From contig NZ_BDCE01000080.1 in NCBI RefSeq assembly GCF_001613345.1, positions 1 through 64,000 of the forward strand: 64,000 nucleotides of DNA, in the 5' to 3' direction. Shown here piece by piece: positions 8,186-15,841 of this stretch. The notes beneath the pieces were generated by a model. That model was given only the letters and a program-made list of their open reading frames with translations, was not told the origin of the DNA and made no database searches. Every line of letters starts with the position of its first letter. The stretch's first letter is position 1. The stretch is from Nocardia uniformis NBRC 13702 (GTDB lineage Bacteria; Actinomycetota; Actinomycetes; Mycobacteriales; Mycobacteriaceae). The position numbers were made by a program, and so were the translations under genes.

Positions 8186-9376
8186 GTGGCGAAGGCGAAG
8201 TTCGAGCGGACGAAGCCCCACGTCAACATCGGCACCATCGGTCACGTCGACCACGGCAAGACCACGCTGACGGCGGCGATCACCAAGGTGTTGGCGGAGA
8301 AGTACCCCGATCTGAACGCGGCCTTCGCGTTCGATCAGATCGACAAGGCGCCGGAGGAGAAGGCTCGTGGTATCACGATCAACATCTCCCACGTCGAGTA
8401 CCAGACCGAGAAGCGCCACTACGCCCACGTAGACGCCCCCGGCCACGCCGACTACATCAAGAACATGATCACCGGTGCCGCCCAGATGGACGGCGCGATC
8501 CTGGTCGTGGCCGCCACTGACGGCCCGATGCCGCAGACCCGCGAGCACGTGCTGCTCGCCCGTCAGGTCGGCGTGCCCTACATCCTGGTCGCGCTGAACA
8601 AGTCGGACATGGTCGACGACGAGGAAATCCTCGAGCTCGTCGAGATGGAGGTCCGCGAACTGCTGGCCGCCCAGGAGTTCGACGAGGAAGCCCCCGTCGT
8701 GCGCGTCTCGGGCCTGAAGGCGCTCGAGGGCGACGCGAAGTGGTCGGAGTCGATCGTCGAGCTGATGAACGCTGTCGACGAGTCGATCCCGGACCCGGTC
8801 CGTGAGACCGAGAAGCCGTTCCTCATGCCGATCGAGGACGTCTTCACGATCACCGGTCGTGGCACCGTCGTCACCGGTCGTATCGAGCGTGGCATCGTGA
8901 ATGTCAACGAAGAGGTCGAGATCGTCGGTATCAAGGAGAAGACGACCAAGACCACCATCACCGGCATCGAGATGTTCCGCAAGCTGCTCGACAACGGCCA
9001 GGCGGGCGATAACGTCGGTCTGCTGGTTCGTGGCATCAAGCGCGAAGATGTCGAGCGTGGCCAGGTTGTCATCAAGCCGGGCACCACGACTCCGCACACC
9101 GAGTTCGAGGGCCAGGCGTACATCCTGTCGAAGGACGAGGGCGGCCGCCACACCCCGTTCTTCAACAACTACCGCCCGCAGTTCTACTTCCGCACCACGG
9201 ACGTGACCGGCGTCGTTACCCTCCCCGAGGGCACCGAGATGGTCATGCCCGGCGACAACACCGAGATGAGCGTCAAGCTCATCCAGCCGGTCGCCATGGA
9301 CGAGGGCCTGCGTTTCGCGATCCGTGAGGGTGGCCGCACCGTCGGTGCCGGTCGCGTCACGAAGATCATCAAGTGA
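8186..9376 (+). CDS. tuf: Elongation factor Tu
   Basis: 396 residues from a GTG start with a strong AGGAGG 7 nt upstream. EF-Tu delivers aminoacyl-tRNA to the ribosome as the GTP complex. Motifs present are G1 GHVDHGKTT, switch I RGITINISHVEYQT, G3 DAPGHADY and G4 NKSDMVDD; domains II and III are intact to VGAGRVTKIIK. Start, length and gene order after fusA are typical. It is the last gene of the str operon: a strong hairpin-plus-T terminator lies 27 nt after its stop codon. Confidence 0.99.
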   Translation: MAKAKFERTKPHVNIGTIGHVDHGKTTLTAAITKVLAEKYPDLNAAFAFDQIDKAPEEKARGITINISHVEYQTEKRHYAHVDAPGHADYIKNMITGAAQMDGAILVVAATDGPMPQTREHVLLARQVGVPYILVALNKSDMVDDEEILELVEMEVRELLAAQEFDEEAPVVRVSGLKALEGDAKWSESIVELMNAVDESIPDPVRETEKPFLMPIEDVFTITGRGTVVTGRIERGIVNVNEEVEIVGIKEKTTKTTITGIEMFRKLLDNGQAGDNVGLLVRGIKREDVERGQVVIKPGTTTPHTEFEGQAYILSKDEGGRHTPFFNNYRPQFYFRTTDVTGVVTLPEGTEMVMPGDNTEMSVKLIQPVAMDEGLRFAIREGGRTVGAGRVTKIIK

Positions 9377-9402
9377 TTCTCTGATTCGCTGAATCACTGA
9401 GA

Positions 9403-9433
9403 GGGCCGTTCCCCTGCGGGGGAGCGGCCCTTT
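9403..9433 (+). terminator. Rho-independent terminator of the str operon
   Basis: GGGCCG (9403-9408) pairs with CGGCCC (9425-9430); the stem is extended by a TTCCCC/GGGGGA inner helix around a TGC loop, and is followed by TTT. It lies 27 nt downstream of the tuf stop and directly before the convergent small gene ending at 9436, so it may serve both strands. Confidence 0.85.
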
Positions 9434-9435
9434 CG

Positions 9436-9672
9436 CTATTCAGGCGGTGCATCGGTCCGTTCGGAGGCAGGTTCGTTCGGCTCGTCGATCCAGTCGGCGA
9501 CCGCGGTGCCCGAGACCATTCCATCGGAGCCGGGTAGGACGGTGGCGGGCCGGTCGTCGCGGTAGGTTTCGGCCATTCGGGCGGCCTGTTCCCGGTGCCT
9601 GTCCTCGACCTGCGGCTCGGGGATCGCGGGTGGTGAATTCTGTTGCGCGTTCTGTTCTTCCGTTGTGCTCAT
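9436..9672 (-). CDS. Small hydrophilic hypothetical protein
   Basis: 78 residues (MSTTEEQNAQQN...TDAPPE), highly charged, with no signal peptide or membrane segment. I do not recognise a family. The longer open frame in the same phase runs into the neighbouring racemase gene in another frame and is not credible; the ATG at 9672 lies in the short gap between two genes. No strong Shine-Dalgarno is visible. It runs head-on into the str terminator and sits 34 nt downstream of the racemase gene on the same strand, so it may be its distal operon member. Codon usage is in line with real genes, but confidence is moderate. Confidence 0.55.
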   Translation of the reverse strand: MSTTEEQNAQQNSPPAIPEPQVEDRHREQAARMAETYRDDRPATVLPGSDGMVSGTAVADWIDEPNEPASERTDAPPE

Positions 9673-9706
9673 AACGCAGAGCTGCCCCGATCGGCGTGCG
9701 GCAAAC

Positions 9707-10513
9707 TCACCCCAGCAGGCGCGCGTGCACCTCATCGGTATCGGCGGGGGCTGCGCCGAGAATCCGTCCGGAGTCGAAAGTGGCTGCAGCGGTAGGGAGT
9801 TCGCCTGCGCGGCCACTGTGTAGGACCCGGATGGAGCCGCTGCCCGCGGTGGGGCGGCCAAGGGCGTCCATGCGTCGCAGGGTTTGGCCCGCAACGGCTT
9901 CCGCGCTGTCGAAGATGCGGATGCCCGCGGGGAGGGCGGCGAGAATGGCCTCGATGACGAGGGGGTAGTGGGTGCAGCCCAGCACAATGCCCTCGGTGCC
10001 GACGGGGGTACGTGCCGCGGCGCTGGCGATCGCCTCCTCGATGGCGGGCAGATCACCGCGGTCGATGGCGTCGGCGAGGCCGTGACAGGCCACCCCCGTC
10101 ACCTCGGCGCCGCCGCCGAAACGGGTGATGAGGTCGGCCTGGTAGGCGCTGGCGGTGGTGGCCGCGGTAGCCCAGACGGCGACCTTGGCGCAGGCCGCCG
10201 CGGCGGGCTTGATGGCCGGTACGGTGCCGATGACCGGCACGTCGGGACCGACCTCGGCGCGGACGTGCTCGAGCGCGGTCACGCTGGCCGTATTGCACGG
10301 GATCACAATGACTTCGGCGCCCTCGCGCAGCGAGGTGCGGGCGGCCTGGAGCACGCGATCGACGACCCACTGCTCGGGTTTGGGCCCCCACGGGGCCCCG
10401 TCCGGATCCATTTGCAGCAGCAGATCGAGATCGGGCCGCAGTTTCCGCAACCACGCACCGGTGGGCAGCATCCCCAGTCCGGAATCAATCAGCGCGACGA
10501 TCACACCTGTCAC
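9707..10513 (-). CDS. murI: Glutamate racemase family protein (Asp/Glu racemase superfamily)
   Basis: 268 residues, the usual length. The superfamily interconverts L- and D-glutamate through two cysteine acid/bases. Both are present: Cys73 in IPCNTAS and Cys180 in GCTHYP. The N-terminal IDSGLGMLP replaces the canonical FDSGxGGLT/SV loop but keeps Asp10-Ser11. The segment VWATAATTAS corresponds to the LATxxTxxS substrate loop. Residues differ from standard MurI around the first loop, so this may be a second, divergent racemase rather than the cell-wall enzyme; whether the genome encodes another MurI cannot be seen here. It lies downstream of the ferredoxin reductase on the same strand, separated by 256 nt containing tandem repeats. 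Confidence 0.75.
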   Translation of the reverse strand: MTGVIVALIDSGLGMLPTGAWLRKLRPDLDLLLQMDPDGAPWGPKPEQWVVDRVLQAARTSLREGAEVIVIPCNTASVTALEHVRAEVGPDVPVIGTVPAIKPAAAACAKVAVWATAATTASAYQADLITRFGGGAEVTGVACHGLADAIDRGDLPAIEEAIASAAARTPVGTEGIVLGCTHYPLVIEAILAALPAGIRIFDSAEAVAGQTLRRMDALGRPTAGSGSIRVLHSGRAGELPTAAATFDSGRILGAAPADTDEVHARLLG

Positions 10514-10687
10514 GGTAGTGAACGCTTCACTTGCGATGCGAACCGTGTCCCAAATAACGCCGAACCCACCCGACGCTCAAGGAACGTGACAACTGATCTC
10601 GCGAGGATCGGGGTAACTCGTCGGGTACGCCCGAAGTCGGTTCGGCTCCAGACCGCCGGCACGCGTGCATGCCGGTCGGCGGCTCTT

Positions 10688-10806
10688 AGCCGGGCGCTGA
10701 AGATTCGGGGAGGCGGGGGAGTGGCTCTCAGCCGGGCGCTGAAGATTCGGGGAGGCGGGGGAGTGGCTCTCAGCCGGGCGCTGAATATTCGGGGAGGCGG
10801 AGCAGT
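10688..10806. repeat. 42-bp tandem repeat duplicating the 3' end of the reductase gene
   Basis: Units at 10688-10729 and 10730-10771 are identical over 42 bp, and a third, diverged unit (10772 to about 10806) is the true 3' end of the reductase coding sequence. On the minus strand each unit encodes the same final residues (LPE-S/Y-S-A-P-G) followed by an in-frame stop. Each unit can also fold a small TCAGC/GCTGA hairpin. The two extra units lie downstream of the gene's own stop, in the gap before the racemase gene. Confidence 0.9.
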
Positions 10807-11957
10807 GCGCGCATCTTCATGACCTTGCCGGTCATGCCCGCGCCGACGACCGCCACCAGCGTCCCGTCGCGGAAGTAGTGGGCGAGGAATTTGCGGCCCT
10901 GGTCCTCGACGATCCGAATTTCGTCGGCCAGCGCGGGCAGGCCGAGGACCTGGATCTTCATGTCGTACTGGTCGCTCCACACATAGGGGACCTGTGCGGC
11001 GGGGGATTCGGTGCCGAGCAGGGCGCAGGCCGTGATCTTGGCTTGCTCTCCGGCATTGGTCCAGTGTTCGACCCGCTTGTTGCGGCCCACCCGGTGCGGC
11101 CAGGCGGCGACGTCGCCGACCGCCCAGACACCGTCGACGCCGGTGCGGCCGAATTCGTCGGTAATGATGCCGCCGCCTTCGGTGGGGGAGGCGAGTGGGA
11201 TGCCGGAATCGGCGAGCCAGTCGGTGGTGGGAATCGAGCCGATACCGATGACCACGAGGTCGGCGTCGACCACGCTGCCGTCGGTCAGGCGCACCCCACG
11301 CACCGCATCGCCCTCGGTCACCAGCGTTTCCACGCCGATGCCGCAGCGCAGGTCCACCCCCTCGGCCCGGTGCAGCCGTGCCACCAGGGAACCGATCTGC
11401 TCACCGAGCGCGGCGGCCAGAGGTGTTGGTTGGGGTTCGACGAGCACAACTTCCACACCGCTCATCCGGAAGCTGGCGGCGAGTTCGCAGCCGATGAAGC
11501 CGCCGCCGACGACCATGGCGCGCGCAGCGGTGCCGAGGTGGTCGCGCATCCGCGCGGCATCGTCGTGCGAGCGCAGTACGTGGACGCCGGAGACCTCGGG
11601 CAACCCCGGAATGCGCCGGGGCCGCAGACCGGTCGCGATAACCAATTGGTCGTAGGTGAGCCGGCTGCCATCGGCGAGTGTGATCGCGTGCGCGGCGGTG
11701 TCGACCCCGGTAACAGTGGTACCGAGGCGAAGTTCGATCCGCTGCTCGGCGTAGAACTCGTCGGGGCGCAGCGCGGTGCTGTCGAGGTCCCCGCGCATGA
11801 ACTGTTTGGACAGTGGCGGCCGATCGTAGGGCGGATGATTCTCATCCCCGATCAGGAGGAGTTCGCCCTCGTAACCAGCGCGGCGCAGTTCCTCGGCAGT
11901 GCGTAGCCCCGCCAGCCCCGCACCGACAATTAGAACGTGTTTCACCGACTGCGCCAT
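10770..11957 (-). CDS. FAD-dependent ferredoxin/rubredoxin-type NAD(P)H reductase
   Basis: 395 residues from the ATG at 11957 (MAQSVKHVLIVGAG...). Other in-frame ATGs are at 11969, at 12020 (with GGGAG 5 nt upstream) and at 12065; only the region from about 11945 on is conserved. It is a two-dinucleotide-domain flavoprotein: FAD-binding VLIVGAGLAGLRTAEELR at the N-terminus, YDRPPLSK, NAD-binding MVVGGGFIGCELA near the middle, and GVWAVGDVAAWP toward the end, followed by the reductase C-terminal domain. It transfers electrons from NAD(P)H to a ferredoxin serving P450s or dioxygenases. Its place near the str operon matches the reductase gene in that locus of M. tuberculosis (recalled, not checked). 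It is divergent from the SPW/TetR operon. Confidence 0.85.
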   Translation of the reverse strand: MAQSVKHVLIVGAGLAGLRTAEELRRAGYEGELLLIGDENHPPYDRPPLSKQFMRGDLDSTALRPDEFYAEQRIELRLGTTVTGVDTAAHAITLADGSRLTYDQLVIATGLRPRRIPGLPEVSGVHVLRSHDDAARMRDHLGTAARAMVVGGGFIGCELAASFRMSGVEVVLVEPQPTPLAAALGEQIGSLVARLHRAEGVDLRCGIGVETLVTEGDAVRGVRLTDGSVVDADLVVIGIGSIPTTDWLADSGIPLASPTEGGGIITDEFGRTGVDGVWAVGDVAAWPHRVGRNKRVEHWTNAGEQAKITACALLGTESPAAQVPYVWSDQYDMKIQVLGLPALADEIRIVEDQGRKFLAHYFRDGTLVAVVGAGMTGKVMKMRALLRLPEYSAPG

Positions 11958-12047
11958 ACCGGCAACCATAACTGTTCGACGTGACGACGGCCGCCGCGCT
12001 GTGTCACGCACCACATTCATTCTGCTCCCGAATCGTGGCCGGACATT

Positions 12048-12065
12048 TATTGATCGGGCGGTCAA
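12048..12065. promoter_or_regulatory. Palindromic operator candidate between reductase and SPW/TetR operon
   Basis: ATTGATCGGGCGGTCAAT is an imperfect 18-bp palindrome (14 of 18 positions symmetric, arms ATTGA/TCAAT). It lies in the divergent promoter region, 56 nt before the SPW gene start. Its form fits a TetR-type operator, so the TetR protein encoded in the same operon is the natural candidate ligand. This is inference. Confidence 0.5.
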
Positions 12066-12120
12066 TCAGGAATAGAACGGAAGGTAGAACAAACCACTAG
12101 GCCTTTTAGGGAGGCACACC

Positions 12121-12474
12121 ATGTTCACCGAAAGCCGCATCCAAGGCGCGGTCGCCGTTATCCTCGGCGCCGTCGCCGCGCTCTCACCCCTCTGGGTAAC
12201 CGTCAATGACAATGCCAGGTTGAGCCTGATCGTCCTCGGTGTCCTGGTGGCCCTCACCGGTCTGGCGCATCTGGCCAAACGTGCCGGGATCATGGCCGAC
12301 TACGCCATGGCACTGTTCGGCGTACTGATGGTCGTTTCCCCCTGGGTGATGGGCTTCGACGGCCTCAGCGGTGCCGCCTGGACCGCATGGGTGGTAGGCG
12401 CATTGACCGTGGTCGTCGCCGTCACGGCACTGCCGCAGGTTTCGGGTCGTCTGCATACGGCTACACATCACTGA
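12121..12474 (+). CDS. SPW repeat family membrane protein
   Basis: 117 residues with four predicted transmembrane helices (about 7-25, 32-50, 58-75 and 84-103). It carries two copies of the SPW signature: SPLWV after helix 1 and SPWVMGF after helix 3, which defines the family. Function is not known. The start ATG at 12121 has GGGAGG 8 nt upstream. Its stop overlaps the next gene's ATG in TGATG, so it is translationally coupled to a TetR regulator. Confidence 0.85.
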   Translation: MFTESRIQGAVAVILGAVAALSPLWVTVNDNARLSLIVLGVLVALTGLAHLAKRAGIMADYAMALFGVLMVVSPWVMGFDGLSGAAWTAWVVGALTVVVAVTALPQVSGRLHTATHH

Positions 12475-13103
12475 TGCAGATGCCGAAGCCGCATCGAGCG
12501 GGGCGTCGCCGGACGAAGAACGTCGACGGCGACGCCCGTCAGCTCATTCTGGATGCCGCCGAAAAACTTTTCGCGGCACAGGGTTTCGATGCGACCCCGA
12601 CAGCGGCCATTGCCGCGGCCGCGGCCGTCCCCAAGGGACTCGTCTTCTACTACTTCCCCACCAAGAGTTCGATCCTGTCCGCGCTCATGGCCGAGCGGGT
12701 GCCGTCCCCGCCCCTCGACGATATCGATTCCGTGGTGGCCCCTGGCGATCCGGCCGCCAGTCTGCTGAACCTCGATGCCGCGCTGAATCTGCGCGACCAC
12801 CACTCCTCGGTCCTGCGCGTCATCATGTGGCGGGAGGCCGACACCCATCCGGATGTTCGAAAGCAACTGCGCCGCATGCGCGATCAACTCCTCGATGTCA
12901 CCGCCCGGGTGCTACAGGCCAGCGCCGCCGTCCCCGTCAAACCGAACACCCTGCGCGCCTGCGCGGCGGCCTGGGTTTCGGCCATGTTCGCCATAGCCAG
13001 CACCGACCGCCTGCTCACCCTCGATGGTATGACCCTGCCGACCGCGGATGAACTGTTCAATGTGGCGCAGGTGGTGGCCGCGGGTATGACGCATATGGGT
13101 TAA
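12474..13103 (+). CDS. TetR family transcriptional regulator
   Basis: 209 residues from the ATG at 12474, chosen because it overlaps the SPW gene stop (TGATG); the longer open frame to 12387 lies inside the SPW gene. The N-terminal TetR HTH spans about residues 20-66: ILDAAEKLFAAQGFDATPTAAIAAAAAVPKGLVFYYFPTKSSI, with the typical FYYFPTK end. The C-terminal ligand domain is all-helical and unassigned. Coupling to the SPW membrane protein and an upstream palindrome at 12048-12065 suggest autoregulation of this operon and perhaps of the divergent reductase. Confidence 0.87.
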   Translation: MQMPKPHRAGRRRTKNVDGDARQLILDAAEKLFAAQGFDATPTAAIAAAAAVPKGLVFYYFPTKSSILSALMAERVPSPPLDDIDSVVAPGDPAASLLNLDAALNLRDHHSSVLRVIMWREADTHPDVRKQLRRMRDQLLDVTARVLQASAAVPVKPNTLRACAAAWVSAMFAIASTDRLLTLDGMTLPTADELFNVAQVVAAGMTHMG

Positions 13104-13169
13104 TGCTGTTGTTCGCAAAGGGGACTCGTTTCAGACCCGGAGCGCGGTACGTTCCGTGACCCGGTAAGA

Positions 13170-14006
13170 ATGTCGGCCATGGATGCCGATTACACCAGCG
13201 ACCTGGGGCACACCCTGAACCCGCGGCAGGAGAACTACCGCCTGACCCACCCGGACACCCCCGATTCCGGTAGCGGGTCGAATGCCACCCTCACCGGCAT
13301 CGACACCGGCGCGCACACCACCCAGGGTCGAGCCACCCTGAATCCGCCCGACAATTCGGTGCAGTGGAGCACTTCCGGAAACCACCGCACCACGACCACC
13401 ACCGAATCCGAACCCGCCCACACGAATTCCCGACCGCCCGAATACCGACCCACCGAATTCGGTACGGCACCAGCGACGAACGCCGGTTCGGCATTCGATC
13501 CCGGCACCCCCAACACGAATTCCGGTGGCTCGCCCTTCGGTACCGCCGCCCCCGCGACGAACTCCAACGGCTCGTCTTTCGCCACCACCCCCGCCAGCTC
13601 GAACAACTCTTCCTACGGCACTGCCTCGAACAGCTCGTCCTACGGCACCCGCGCCCCCTCGGCCGCCGGCGCTTCTTCGTTCGGTACCGCCGCCCCCGCC
13701 ACCCATGCCGCCCCGGCCCAGGCCACTGCCAACGTCGCCGCGCTCACCAGCGCTCGCGCGGCCGGCGCCGCACCGGCGTCCACCATCGAACCGCAGCACG
13801 TGATGCGCCTGCTGCTGGCCAGCCACGATCTCGATACCGCCGCCAGCAAGGCGGAGGCGGGTGAGGGGTCGGTCGACGACCTGGCCCGCGCCGCCCACCG
13901 CACCCGCGCCGCCGCGGTCGAATTGATTTCCGCCTGGTACGGGGGGACGGACCATATGCGAAATTTCGCCGAGGCGCTGTTACAGGCGGCCTCCGAAACC
14001 GCTTGA
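13170..14006 (+). CDS. Low-complexity hypothetical protein with conserved C-terminal helical domain
   Basis: 278 residues. Residues about 1-195 are rich in Ser, Thr, Asn, Gly, Ala and Pro and contain recurring short motifs: PFGTAAPAT, SFATTPAS, SSYGTASNS, SSYGTRAP and SFGTAAPAT. The last about 75 residues (EPQHVMRLLLASHDLDTAASKAEAG then AVELISAWYGGTDHMRNFAEAL) are ordered, amphipathic and probably the functional part. There is no signal peptide or membrane segment, so the protein is cytosolic. I do not recognise a family. Start at 13170; ATG 13179 is a close alternative. An opposite-strand open frame over the same bases is a shadow of this GC-rich, repetitive gene. Confidence 0.7.
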   Translation: MSAMDADYTSDLGHTLNPRQENYRLTHPDTPDSGSGSNATLTGIDTGAHTTQGRATLNPPDNSVQWSTSGNHRTTTTTESEPAHTNSRPPEYRPTEFGTAPATNAGSAFDPGTPNTNSGGSPFGTAAPATNSNGSSFATTPASSNNSSYGTASNSSSYGTRAPSAAGASSFGTAAPATHAAPAQATANVAALTSARAAGAAPASTIEPQHVMRLLLASHDLDTAASKAEAGEGSVDDLARAAHRTRAAAVELISAWYGGTDHMRNFAEALLQAASETA

Positions 14007-14125
14007 GCGCCGCTGACACCAGGACTGTCTGATTCGGGTCGCCGCGATGGCGCGGCGTCCGGTCTCGGTGTCGGTCGATCATCGTACGATCCGATCCGGA
14101 TATCCGATCGGACGAGGAGGCGGCG

Positions 14126-14881
14126 GTGAGTGCAGCCGATGGATCACCGAAACCGACGGCGGCAGCCGTGCGGTCGGCCTTGGCCGGGGTCGCCGATCCC
14201 GCCGACGCCATTCATCTACAACGCTTCTTCAAGACCGGCCCGGGGGAGTACGGGGAGGGGGACGTCTTCATCGGGGTGCGGGTACCGCAGACCCGTAAGA
14301 TCGTGAAACACTTTGCGGAACTTCCGCTTTCGGAGATCGACCAGCTGCTCGACAGTGAGGTGCACGAGCATCGGCTGGCCGGATTGGTCATTCTCAATGG
14401 CCGGATGGCGCGGGTCTCGCGCAAGCGCGGCGCCGATGTGGCCGCACAGGAACTGATTGTGGAGTTGTATCTGGCCGCCGTGCGGCGGGGACGGGTGAAC
14501 AACTGGGATCTGGTCGATGCCTCGGCCGAATTCATCCTCGGCCCCTGGCTGCTGGATCGGCCGCGCGGGTTGATTTATGAACTGGCACAGTCGGATTCGC
14601 TGTGGGGGCGGCGCGTCGCACTGCTGACCACCTTCGCGTTCATCAAAGCGGGCGATACCGGCACCACCCTGGACCTGTGCGAGCGCCTGCTCACCGACCG
14701 CCGTGACCTGATCCAGAAGGCGGTGGGGTGGATGCTGCGCGAGATCGGCAAGCGGGTGGACCAGACGATCCTCACCGGTTTCCTCGACGCACACGCCGCC
14801 GAGATGGGTCGGACAGCTCTCAGCTACTCCACCGAACATCTCACCCCGGAAGAACGCGCCCACTATCGCGCACTGCGTTGA
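14126..14881 (+). CDS. DNA alkylation repair protein, AlkD-like HEAT-repeat glycosylase
   Basis: 251 residues from a GTG at 14126, which has a strong GAGGAGG 8-10 nt upstream. It matches the AlkC/AlkD family of HEAT-repeat DNA glycosylases that excise N3- and N7-alkylated purines without base flipping. Visible family markers are GVRVPQTRKIVKHF at residues 50-63, the NNWDLVDASAEFI segment with Trp127 and Asp128/Asp131, and SLWGRRVALLTTFAFI with Trp160 and Arg162/163, which line the DNA-binding concave face. Length is as expected. It stands alone, with short gaps on either side and no partner genes. Confidence 0.9.
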   Translation: MSAADGSPKPTAAAVRSALAGVADPADAIHLQRFFKTGPGEYGEGDVFIGVRVPQTRKIVKHFAELPLSEIDQLLDSEVHEHRLAGLVILNGRMARVSRKRGADVAAQELIVELYLAAVRRGRVNNWDLVDASAEFILGPWLLDRPRGLIYELAQSDSLWGRRVALLTTFAFIKAGDTGTTLDLCERLLTDRRDLIQKAVGWMLREIGKRVDQTILTGFLDAHAAEMGRTALSYSTEHLTPEERAHYRALR

Positions 14882-15208
14882 GCGGCCGAGTCGGCTTACC
14901 GAACTGGCTTTTTTGTGTGATCCAGATCGCCTCATCGAGTCGCCGAGGAATTTCTCTCCGAATGAGGACTCCTTGTGTTCATCTTACGTTTAGCTTGCGT
15001 TCATCTGTCGCAACCATTCTGTGACTCGCCCAGAACAGACCGAAAGTCTGTAAAGCGCGAGCGGTAACCGACCTATATTCGGATAACGGCCGCAGCGACT
15101 CCGTCAATGTCACACAACAGCAGACCGCGCGTCGACGAGCGTTCTCCATCGCATTCCCGCCGGAAGAACGCCCGTACAACCCCGCGCTGTCGGAAATCCG
15201 ATTCCCCC
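14882..15208. other. Intergenic region upstream of the lytic transglycosylase (327 nt)
   Basis: No gene is evident. The middle is less GC-rich (about 14940-15090) and includes two direct GTTCATCT repeats 23 bp apart within 14977-15009. It should contain the promoter of the secreted lytic transglycosylase. I looked for the c-di-AMP (ydaO) riboswitch that often precedes such genes in actinomycetes and did not recognise its conserved core. Confidence 0.5.
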
Positions 15209-15769
15209 ATGCCTTTACGCAAACTGATCCCCCTGGCCGTCCTCGCCGCCGCCGTGGTCGTGCCCGCCACGCAGGCACACGCCGCCGATGTTCCGGGTGT
15301 GCCGCCGGAGCTCCAGCAGCCCGCTCAACAGGTGCGGCAGCAGGCCGACCAGTGGCAGCGGGGTCTGCCCCAGCCGCAGCAGGACCAGGTGCAGCAGTTT
15401 GTCCAAACCCTGCCCGCGCCCTTCTCGCAGGTACTGCCGCCGGTCTTCGCCGACAATCTCGATGGCTGGATTCGCAATGCGCTGCACGTGATGGCGCAGC
15501 ACAATATTCCGGGCGACTACGACAGTATTTTCCGCAACATCATGCGGGAATCGGGTGGCAATCCCCGCGCCATCAACCTCTACGACTCCAATGCCGCGGC
15601 CGGTATCCCCTCCAAGGGCCTGTTGCAGGTGATCGACCCCACCTTCCAGGCCTACCACGTCGACGGTACGTCCTGGGATATCTACGATCCCGTCGCCAAT
15701 ATCGCCGCGGCCTGCAACTATGCCGCCCACCGCTACGGCTCGATCAACAACGTCTTCGGGGCGTACTGA
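15209..15769 (+). CDS. Secreted lytic transglycosylase (SLT domain)
   Basis: 186 residues from the ATG at 15209. This start gives a clean Sec signal peptide (MPLRKLIPLAVLAAAVVVPA, cleavage after AHA); the longer open frame from 15107 would place about 34 hydrophilic residues before it. The SLT fold lies at about residues 95-186. The catalytic Glu114 is in IMRESGGNP, followed by GLLQVIDPTF and the C-terminal NIAAACNYAAHRYGSI. It cleaves the glycan strands of peptidoglycan outside the membrane. Residues about 28-75 form a Gln/Pro-rich linker. It is convergent with kshB across a strong shared hairpin terminator. Confidence 0.9.
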   Translation: MPLRKLIPLAVLAAAVVVPATQAHAADVPGVPPELQQPAQQVRQQADQWQRGLPQPQQDQVQQFVQTLPAPFSQVLPPVFADNLDGWIRNALHVMAQHNIPGDYDSIFRNIMRESGGNPRAINLYDSNAAAGIPSKGLLQVIDPTFQAYHVDGTSWDIYDPVANIAAACNYAAHRYGSINNVFGAY

Positions 15770-15796
15770 GTTCTCGTGTCCGAACGAACATCGGCC

Positions 15797-15816
15797 GCCG
15801 CGTCGAAAGACGCGGC
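15797..15816. terminator. Bidirectional terminator between transglycosylase and kshB
   Basis: GCCGCGTC (15797-15804) and GACGCGGC (15809-15816) form a perfect 8-bp stem closed by a GAAA tetraloop in the 72-nt gap between two convergent genes. Downstream on the plus strand comes GAATTGTTTT, a usable T-tract. Confidence 0.85.
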
Positions 15817-15841
15817 GACCGAATTGTTTTGCCCCGCAGGC

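Noticed and set aside
5900..9397. Minus-strand open frame of 1165 codons
   Set aside because: It lies wholly antisense to fusA and tuf; the long opening is a by-product of their G/C third-position bias. The encoded text is low-complexity and resembles no family.
13131..13955. Minus-strand open frame of 274 codons, Gly/Arg-rich
   Set aside because: Antisense shadow of the low-complexity protein at 13170-14006; no ribosome-binding site or recognisable domain.
14882..15208. c-di-AMP (ydaO) riboswitch before the lytic transglycosylase
   Set aside because: Such riboswitches are common before cell-wall hydrolases in actinomycetes, but I could not find the conserved core elements here.
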